A stretch of 64,000 bases of DNA from Runella sp. SP2 (GTDB lineage: Bacteria; Bacteroidota; Bacteroidia; Cytophagales; Spirosomataceae), in contig NZ_CP031030.1 in NCBI RefSeq assembly GCF_003711225.1, positions 5,332,001 to 5,396,000 on the forward strand, given 5' to 3'. The notes beneath the pieces were generated by a model, which was not told the origin of the DNA, did not search any database, and was given only the letters and a program-made list of their open reading frames with translations. Below are positions 58,812-64,000 of this stretch, piece after piece; position 1 is the stretch's first letter; every line of letters starts with the position of its first letter. The translations under genes were made by a program, and so were the position numbers.

Positions 58812-59738
58812 TTACACCGTAAAGCTATCCGACTCTAGGTAGGCTTTAATGAGTGCCTCTTCGCCTTCTTTGCCAGGTTTTGAGTTTCCGTGTTCCATTC
58901 CAAAAATAAAGTTTTGGTTGTTGGCCTTCATTTTGGTGTAAATATGTTTGAACACGTTTTTATAGTTGATTTCGCCCGTCGTTGGCTCTTTACGTCCTGG
59001 GTTATCGCCAATTTGAAAATAACCGATTTCGGACCAGCACCAGTCGATGTGCGGAATGATGTGCCCTTCGGTTTTTTGCATATGGTAAATATCAAACAAA
59101 ATCTTGCAAGCGGGACTATTTACGGCGCGGCAAATTTCGTAGGTCTGGTCAGACGTTTGCAAAAACAAATTAGGGCTGTCGCTCAAGGGTTCCAACACCA
59201 TCGTCAAACCGTGAGGCGCCAAAATATCTGCCCCTCGGCGAAGCGCATCAATCACGTGTCCCGTTTGAATTCCAATTGGAAGATTACGTTCAAAATCGCC
59301 CGGTACGACCGTCATCCACTTGGCATTGCAGCGTTTGGCGGTTTCTACGGCGCGCTTACAGCCGTCCAAGAAAATGTCAATGTGTGCTTGTTTGCCCGCC
59401 GCGAGGGTATTCTGAGAATTTCCTCCTTTGTCCACCACAAATACGCCCATGGTCATCCCCAACTTCGCCAAAGTTTCGCCGATTTTGGTTTGAATTTCCA
59501 CTGGACGCCCCATCATCCCGTTGTCTTCCAAGGCCGTGAAGCCATTGTCGGCCATGAACTTGAGTTGGTCGATAAGGTCTTTCCCTGCACTGTTTTGGAA
59601 CATGCCAAAGTGAGGGGCATAGGCCAATTTAAAATTATTTTTTGCTTTAGGAGTCATAGTATTAGCCGTGGCTACACCGCTCACTAGCGTAGCTGCCGAA
59701 GCCGTAACAGCCGTTTTTACAAAATCGCGACGAAACAT
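58812..59738 (-). CDS. Tat-exported hydroxypyruvate isomerase-like TIM barrel
   Basis: 308 residues. Twin-arginine signal (MFRRDFVKTAVTASAATLVSG). Barrel with MVLEPLSDSPN (metal Glu), KILFDIYHMQKTEG, IGYFQIGDNPGRKEPTTGEINYKNVF and FGMEHGNSKPG, close to the Hyi/xylose-isomerase-like family that takes part in sugar conversion. It is the third such exported protein in the window. ATG at 59738. Substrate unknown; no glycan gene is adjacent except by distance. Confidence 0.87.
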   Translation of the reverse strand: MFRRDFVKTAVTASAATLVSGVATANTMTPKAKNNFKLAYAPHFGMFQNSAGKDLIDQLKFMADNGFTALEDNGMMGRPVEIQTKIGETLAKLGMTMGVFVVDKGGNSQNTLAAGKQAHIDIFLDGCKRAVETAKRCNAKWMTVVPGDFERNLPIGIQTGHVIDALRRGADILAPHGLTMVLEPLSDSPNLFLQTSDQTYEICRAVNSPACKILFDIYHMQKTEGHIIPHIDWCWSEIGYFQIGDNPGRKEPTTGEINYKNVFKHIYTKMKANNQNFIFGMEHGNSKPGKEGEEALIKAYLESDSFTV

Positions 59739-59807
59739 AGTAGTTATAGATTATAAGGTGCTGTTTCCAAAAGCATGACAAGGTTTTTTTCTAATCTTTA
59801 CGAACTG

Positions 59808-61190
59808 CTAGACGTGCGGTAGAACTACTTCAAACGTACTTCCTGCCCCCAATTGGCTCACGACTTTTATAAATCCACGGTGCATGTCCACAATCCTACG
59901 GCATACCGACAACCCAATGCCGTATCCTCGAAAAGTAGTAGCGTTTTTGGCACGATAAAGTGGTTCAAAAATTCGCTGGGTTTCGTTTTCAGGGATGCCA
60001 ATGCCTCGGTCGGTGACTCGAATGTAGCAATTTTGTTCGTCAAAGCCGATTTTTACGTCGGCGCGTTTATCTGGCGAATATTTGCAGGCATTGTCCATTA
60101 GATTATTAAGCACCGTTTTCAGCAAAGGCGCGTTTCCAAGGACGGTAATGTCCTGCTCATTTTCGGGAATATCTTCAAAGTCAATGTGAATCTGGTAATC
60201 GGTGCGGAGGCTTTGAAGTTCTTCTTGGGTCTGAAACACCAGCTCATCCAAACGAATGGACTGAAAGCTCATCGTGCGTTCTTCTTTCTTTTCAGATTGC
60301 GCCAGCTGCAACAGGCTGTTAGTCAACTGAATTAGCCGTTGCGCATCGTTCAGAAGCGAGTCCAAGACTTTTTGATACTCTTCGGGTGTACGTTCTTTTT
60401 CGAGAGCGATTTGAATTTCTGATTTTAAGCCTGCCAATGGAGTTCGTAGCTCGTGCGAGGCGTTCGAGACAAAGCTCCGTTGAAAATCAAACGATTGCTC
60501 CAACCGTTGAAGCATTTGGTTGAAGTTAATAGCCAATTGGGCCAACTCGTCTTGGCGATTGCCTTCGTTCAATTGCTTTCGCAAGTTATAAGCCGTGATG
60601 GTACTAATCTCGCGGTTCATGGCCGACAATGGCTTGAGCGACTGTCCCGCAAAAATAAAGCCCAACACAATCGTGATGAGAATACCAAACAAAAAACTGT
60701 AAATCAACGAATCCCGCAGGCGCTGAAGCTGGGTATTCCCCAGTTCATCTTCCGCCGAAGTCATCAGTACCAGTTCGCCTTTTTCGGGGTGGGTGTACAT
60801 CAAACCTGCTACTAGCAACTTCCCGTTGGCGGTTTCAACGTATTTGTTTTTTCGAACAGATTTTAGCAAATCAGCATTGTAATAATAATTTTCGGCGCTG
60901 TCGGGGTCGTAGCTGGCATAGACGATTTTGTCTTCGTCGTTAAACATCAACACCTTTTCTCCGTACAGTTTTGACAAGGTTTCTTTGTCGAGGATTTTCA
61001 GAATTTTCTTGTTGTTCGCCGCTATTTTCACCAGCAAATCGGCCCGCGTGAGCGCGCGGTCACACAAGTTTTTGTAGAACTCGTCTTTACGGTTTTGCTC
61101 CGCCACGTAATAAAACGATACCGAAAATGTGGCCAAAATGGCGGCAATAATTACCGTAAATTGAAGGGCTATTTTGGTCCTGATTTTCAT
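59808..61190 (-). CDS. Orphan membrane sensor histidine kinase
   Basis: 460 residues. Membrane segments about 10-30 and about 165-185, an outer domain of about 135 residues, HAMP (about 187-240), HisKA with SHELRTPLAGLKSE, and the ATPase domain with NNLMDNACKYSPDKRADVK, DRGIGIPENE and RGYGIGLSVCRRI. Layout as in CusS/heavy-metal or cell-envelope sensors. Its response regulator normally lies directly upstream in the same operon, but there is only an unrelated gene behind a palindrome. Confidence 0.9.
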   Translation of the reverse strand: MKIRTKIALQFTVIIAAILATFSVSFYYVAEQNRKDEFYKNLCDRALTRADLLVKIAANNKKILKILDKETLSKLYGEKVLMFNDEDKIVYASYDPDSAENYYYNADLLKSVRKNKYVETANGKLLVAGLMYTHPEKGELVLMTSAEDELGNTQLQRLRDSLIYSFLFGILITIVLGFIFAGQSLKPLSAMNREISTITAYNLRKQLNEGNRQDELAQLAINFNQMLQRLEQSFDFQRSFVSNASHELRTPLAGLKSEIQIALEKERTPEEYQKVLDSLLNDAQRLIQLTNSLLQLAQSEKKEERTMSFQSIRLDELVFQTQEELQSLRTDYQIHIDFEDIPENEQDITVLGNAPLLKTVLNNLMDNACKYSPDKRADVKIGFDEQNCYIRVTDRGIGIPENETQRIFEPLYRAKNATTFRGYGIGLSVCRRIVDMHRGFIKVVSQLGAGSTFEVVLPHV

Positions 61191-61216
61191 TCGTTTATGC
61201 AGTTTTATGCCTTTAT

Positions 61217-61270
61217 AACCTCTCGAAAGTCTAATATAACCTCTCGAAAGTTTTGAACTTTCGAGAGGTT
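61217..61270. repeat. 33-bp palindrome AACCTCTCGAAAGTT-TTG-inverse with a half copy
   Basis: A full palindrome at 61238-61270 and a half unit (AACCTCTCGAAAGT) at 61217-61230, between the unknown gene and the sensor kinase gene. Same length and core CGAAAG...CTTTCG as at 4970-5002 and 23709-23741, with CTCTCG/CGAGAG in place of TCCCG/CGGGA. Confidence 0.9.
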
Positions 61271-61273
61271 GCT

Positions 61274-62038
61274 TTACCCAAACAACGTCGTTACAACATC
61301 TTTGAGTTTCGAGAGTGTTTTTGCGCCTTTACCAGGTTCTACGACTTGTTTTCCCCATTCGTACCACACGCCATCGCCTAGGTTAAAATATAGACCATTT
61401 CGCTTGGGTTTTTGACTTGAAGCATTGTCAGTAAGCCAGTTAGGCGCATATACAGTTTCCATCAACGAAGGCAGTTCTTGCCACGGATAAAAACGCAATG
61501 ATGTTTTTCCATCCACCACGCGTTTGACTTGTGCCGTCCTTGTGCGAAACGACGCCGTCAACTGTGCTTCTCTGGTCCCTTGCGAAGTCGCGTCAATGAT
61601 TTGCATTTCAAACGGGCGTTCTTTTTCCGATGTTTCATAAATCGCCTGAAGCAATTCTTGGGCAAAATAGAGCCAATCTTCGGTGTTTTTCGGCTGACCT
61701 TTTTTCGTCGTATCTGTTTCCCACTCTAGGGTCAGAAAGTCCAATTCTTCATCTTGAAGCATACTGCCTCCCATCTGGGTTTTCTTGAGAACTTTTTCAA
61801 GCTCGTCAGACCACACTTTTTCAAGTGTTCCTTTCCACTGATAATCATCATTATCGGTAAACCCTTCTGCTTCAATTTCATCGGCATCGAGTTCGTCGCG
61901 GTGGGTATATGTCAATTTTAAATCGACATTGATGGTTTGCTCAGTCGGAAGAATGCGCAATACGTAGCGATATGAGTAAGGTGGCGGAAGTTGCGCCGAA
62001 GTTTCAAATTGGATAGTCAGTTTACGAAAAGTTGCCAT
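61274..62038 (-). CDS. Hypothetical soluble protein
   Basis: 254 residues, no signal or membrane segment. Rich in Glu/Asp and Lys (DELDADEIEAEGFTDNDDYQWKG, EDWLYFAQELLQAIYETSEKERPFEMQ). Start is the base after the MenE-like stop, so it is coupled to that gene in a three-gene operon (Rieske-MenE-this). I do not recognise a family. Confidence 0.65.
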   Translation of the reverse strand: MATFRKLTIQFETSAQLPPPYSYRYVLRILPTEQTINVDLKLTYTHRDELDADEIEAEGFTDNDDYQWKGTLEKVWSDELEKVLKKTQMGGSMLQDEELDFLTLEWETDTTKKGQPKNTEDWLYFAQELLQAIYETSEKERPFEMQIIDATSQGTREAQLTASFRTRTAQVKRVVDGKTSLRFYPWQELPSLMETVYAPNWLTDNASSQKPKRNGLYFNLGDGVWYEWGKQVVEPGKGAKTLSKLKDVVTTLFG

Positions 62039-63085
62039 TTAGCGTATATTTTCCTCAAAGGTACGGCGCTTATCTACTTTGCCCGTGGGTGTTTCTACAA
62101 ATTTTTTAACAAAATACACCTTTTTAGGGAGTTCGTAGGTCAAAAGCTCAGGTATTAATCTCGTTTGAAGTAGTTCGCTATCAAGTTTTTTTTCACTTTC
62201 TACTACTAAAATCAGTTTTTGTCCTAAGCGTTCGTCGGATTCCGACCATGCAAAAAACCGCGAAGCAATCAGCTCCGTTTTTTCAACGGCACGTTCTACT
62301 TTCTCCAGCTGAATTTTGACTCCTCCCGAATTAATAATGTTATCAGCGCGCCCCACTATGATGAATTTTCGAGGCGCCAAAAACTCCACCACATCGTTGG
62401 TTTGAATCCATTGGTGGTTGGTTACTGCCCCGCGCAGACGAAGGCAGCGGCGTTCGTCGGTAGCGGCTTCAACTCCTTCCAAAAGCCGATAGCTATCTGT
62501 TGCCTCTACTCCGTTTAGTCTTCGCAGCGCCACGTGCGATACCGTTTCGGTCATGCCATAAGTACTAAATATGGGCACGCTAAGCCGCTGAATACCTTCG
62601 AGCAATTGTTGGGAAACAGGAGCTCCTCCCACAATGATAACGCCCAAGGTATTTAGAACCGAGGCTTGTCCTGCATCCAACATTGCTTGCAATTGGAGCG
62701 GCACTACCGCCACAAAATCTATTGATAAATCATGGGGCAGCGAGGCAAACGGCTGCGAAGAAGGCGCGACGATGTGCATCGTCAGGCCTAATTCCATTCC
62801 ACGCACGAGCATCATCGTTCCTGCAATGTAACCCACATTGAGGCACACCAAGGCTTGCTGACCCGTCCGCAAATCCAACGCACGCTGCGTAACGCGGGCA
62901 CTGGCTTGCATTTGGACGCGCGTCAAGGTAATAGGCTTAGGAGTGCCCGTCGAACCCGATGTATGCAGCACAAAAGTCTCTTGCCCCGAGGCGTACAAAC
63001 GACAAAACTCCCACGCCTGTCGAAAATAAGCATCCTCGGGCACGGGAGTTTCAAAAATATGTTGGGGTACTAAAGTATAGAACAT
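62039..63085 (-). CDS. menE: o-Succinylbenzoate-CoA ligase MenE-like (short AMP-forming ligase)
   Basis: 348 residues, the short MenE form of some Bacteroidota. Adenylation motifs: FVLHTSGSTGTPKPITLT, FSTYGMTETVSHVAL, FIIVGRADNIINSGGVKIQLEKVE, and the C-terminal Lys in TPTGKVDKRRTF. It would activate o-succinylbenzoate with CoA in menaquinone synthesis. No other men gene is near, so a different acid substrate is possible. 3 bp after the Rieske gene. Confidence 0.82.
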   Translation of the reverse strand: MFYTLVPQHIFETPVPEDAYFRQAWEFCRLYASGQETFVLHTSGSTGTPKPITLTRVQMQASARVTQRALDLRTGQQALVCLNVGYIAGTMMLVRGMELGLTMHIVAPSSQPFASLPHDLSIDFVAVVPLQLQAMLDAGQASVLNTLGVIIVGGAPVSQQLLEGIQRLSVPIFSTYGMTETVSHVALRRLNGVEATDSYRLLEGVEAATDERRCLRLRGAVTNHQWIQTNDVVEFLAPRKFIIVGRADNIINSGGVKIQLEKVERAVEKTELIASRFFAWSESDERLGQKLILVVESEKKLDSELLQTRLIPELLTYELPKKVYFVKKFVETPTGKVDKRRTFEENIR

Positions 63086-63088
63086 AGA

Positions 63089-63535
63089 CTATGGGTAAAT
63101 ACGAATATCGCCCGTCGATGGGTCGTACGAGGTTTTGTACCGCGTCAATGGCTTAGTGGCTGGCCCAGTTTGCACTTCTCCCTCGCTCGAAAACACTGAG
63201 CCGTGGTTAGGGCACAGAAAAGTATTGTTTGAGACAATGTAGTTGACCGCCGTTCCTTCGTGGGTACAGGCTTGCGAAACCGCGATAAACCCACCCTGCT
63301 GCGTACGTGCAATAATTACTCCATTGGTTCGGACAAAGCCTCCTGCATTGCGCAAAGCCGTAAATGTACCATTATTGATGTTCACAGAAAAATCAGTGGG
63401 AGTCGTCGGATTGGGGTCGGGACTAGCACCTGTATTACATCCCGACAAACACTGTTGAAGTACAATAGCTCCAAAACTTACCCCCACTAGGCGAAAAAAC
63501 TCTTTTCGGTCAATCGTCGTTGCTTCCGTTTCCAT
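63089..63535 (-). CDS. Exported Rieske [2Fe-2S] lipoprotein
   Basis: 148 residues. N-terminus with a twin-arginine-like start (DRKEFFRL), hydrophobic stretch and lipobox-like LSGC near residue 33, so the folded iron-sulphur protein may be exported and lipid-anchored. Rieske ligands are in CTHEGTAV (Cys, His) and CPNHGSVF (Cys, His). Family members pass electrons in small redox chains or arsenite oxidase-like complexes. It is not a cytochrome bc subunit by context; the next genes are MenE-like and unknown. Confidence 0.88.
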   Translation of the reverse strand: METEATTIDRKEFFRLVGVSFGAIVLQQCLSGCNTGASPDPNPTTPTDFSVNINNGTFTALRNAGGFVRTNGVIIARTQQGGFIAVSQACTHEGTAVNYIVSNNTFLCPNHGSVFSSEGEVQTGPATKPLTRYKTSYDPSTGDIRIYP

Positions 63536-63651
63536 AGCGTTATTGATATTTTTTTGTAGTTTTCAATGTTTTTTAATAATCGAACTTAGCATTATAAACG
63601 CTCACTTCCGTAGCTCTTTAAAAACGTAACTGAAACAAAAAGATTGTAACT

Positions 63652-64000
63652 ATGAGAACTTGGCTTGGGATGGTATTGAATTTATTTTTTTGTGCGGTGG
63701 TGTCGGCCCAAAACCTTGTGACTTCCAATTTGCCCCTTGTCATTATTGATACCCAAGGGCGGTTGATTGTGGATTCGCCCAAAATCAACGCGCAAATGAA
63801 AATTATTTACAACGGCCCTGCCCAACGAACAGCCCCCTCAGATGCAGCCAACGTTTATCAAGGCATCGCAGGAATTGAGTTTCGCGGGTCATCGTCTCAG
63901 CTTTTCCCAAAAAAATCGTACGGATTTGAATTTCGGGACGAAAAAGGCGACGGTAAAGAAGTTGCGCTGTGTGGGATGCCCAAGGAAGAAGACTGGCTTT
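63652..64000 (+). CDS. CotH-like kinase-family surface protein (5' part)
   Basis: The first 116 codons. ATG at 63652; signal peptide about 1-20 (ending VVSAQ). SNLPLVIIDTQGRLIVD, IAGIEFRGSSSQLFPKKSYGFEFRDEKG and GMPKEEDWL are the opening motifs of CotH-type secreted proteins, which often carry a T9SS domain at the missing end. Divergent from the Rieske gene. Confidence 0.85.
   Translation, partial: MRTWLGMVLNLFFCAVVSAQNLVTSNLPLVIIDTQGRLIVDSPKINAQMKIIYNGPAQRTAPSDAANVYQGIAGIEFRGSSSQLFPKKSYGFEFRDEKGDGKEVALCGMPKEEDWL

Overview
The window reads as chromosomal DNA of a Bacteroidota bacterium. A Cytophagales member close to Runella or another Spirosomataceae is my best guess, which is inference and was not tested. 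The grounds are a SusC/SusD pair, a type IX secretion C-terminal domain, many secreted glycan esterases and hydrolases, almost no Shine-Dalgarno sequences, several promoters of the Bacteroidetes form TTTG-N19-21-TAnnTTTG, and a Y_Y_Y-domain sensor kinase and stand-alone LytTR regulator typical of the group. No tRNA, rRNA, CRISPR array, transposase or phage gene was seen.

Layout. 1-13.1 kb: a pectin utilisation locus on the minus strand (kduD, kduI, susC, susD, PL10 pectate lyase, pectin methylesterase fused to an alpha/beta-hydrolase, a BNR propeller protein, an exported TIM-barrel epimerase-like protein) with a divergent LacI-type regulator. 13.1-21.5 kb: housekeeping genes (cell-wall amidase, purN, an acyl-CoA dehydrogenase with a twin-operator promoter, gatB) and two odd small reading frames ahead of gatB. 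21.5-25.9 kb: two secreted glycoside hydrolases in locally GC-richer DNA. 26.1-27.2 kb: hemH. 27.4-35.4 kb: a seven-gene surface-glycan operon with a nonulosonate synthase, cytidylyltransferase and HAD phosphatase best explained as a 9-phosphate (KDN-like) route, plus two paralogous multi-pass membrane proteins, a GT17-like transferase and a MurJ/Wzx-like flippase. 35.6-40.5 kb: an AT-rich BspA-like repeat protein, a sensor kinase with a truncated response regulator, a LytTR protein and a small secreted protein. 40.7-46.1 kb: nuoKLMN, the membrane arm of complex I, with its own promoter and no other nuo gene nearby. 46.2-51.3 kb: GntR regulator, tcdA, TatD, ElaA, a dicarboxylate symporter and a Uma2-like protein. 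51.3-59.7 kb: a second plant-cell-wall operon (DUF5703/GH95-like, exported TIM barrel, CE15 glucuronoyl esterase, esterase, polysaccharide deacetylase), then a methyltransferase and another exported TIM-barrel protein. 59.8-64 kb: an orphan sensor kinase, a Rieske protein-MenE-unknown operon and the start of a CotH-like gene.

A recurrent feature is a set of short, near-perfect palindromes in the gaps between genes. One 33-bp family occurs three times; one and a half copies lie inside the pectate lyase reading frame. Another family (GGTTGTGAGCAACC) forms a cluster before hemH and supplies the stop codon of the amidase gene. The less ordinary observations are the KDN-like glycan operon, the twin-operator fatty-acid promoter, the ATG-less reading frame coupled to gatB, the truncated response regulator and the in-gene palindromes.
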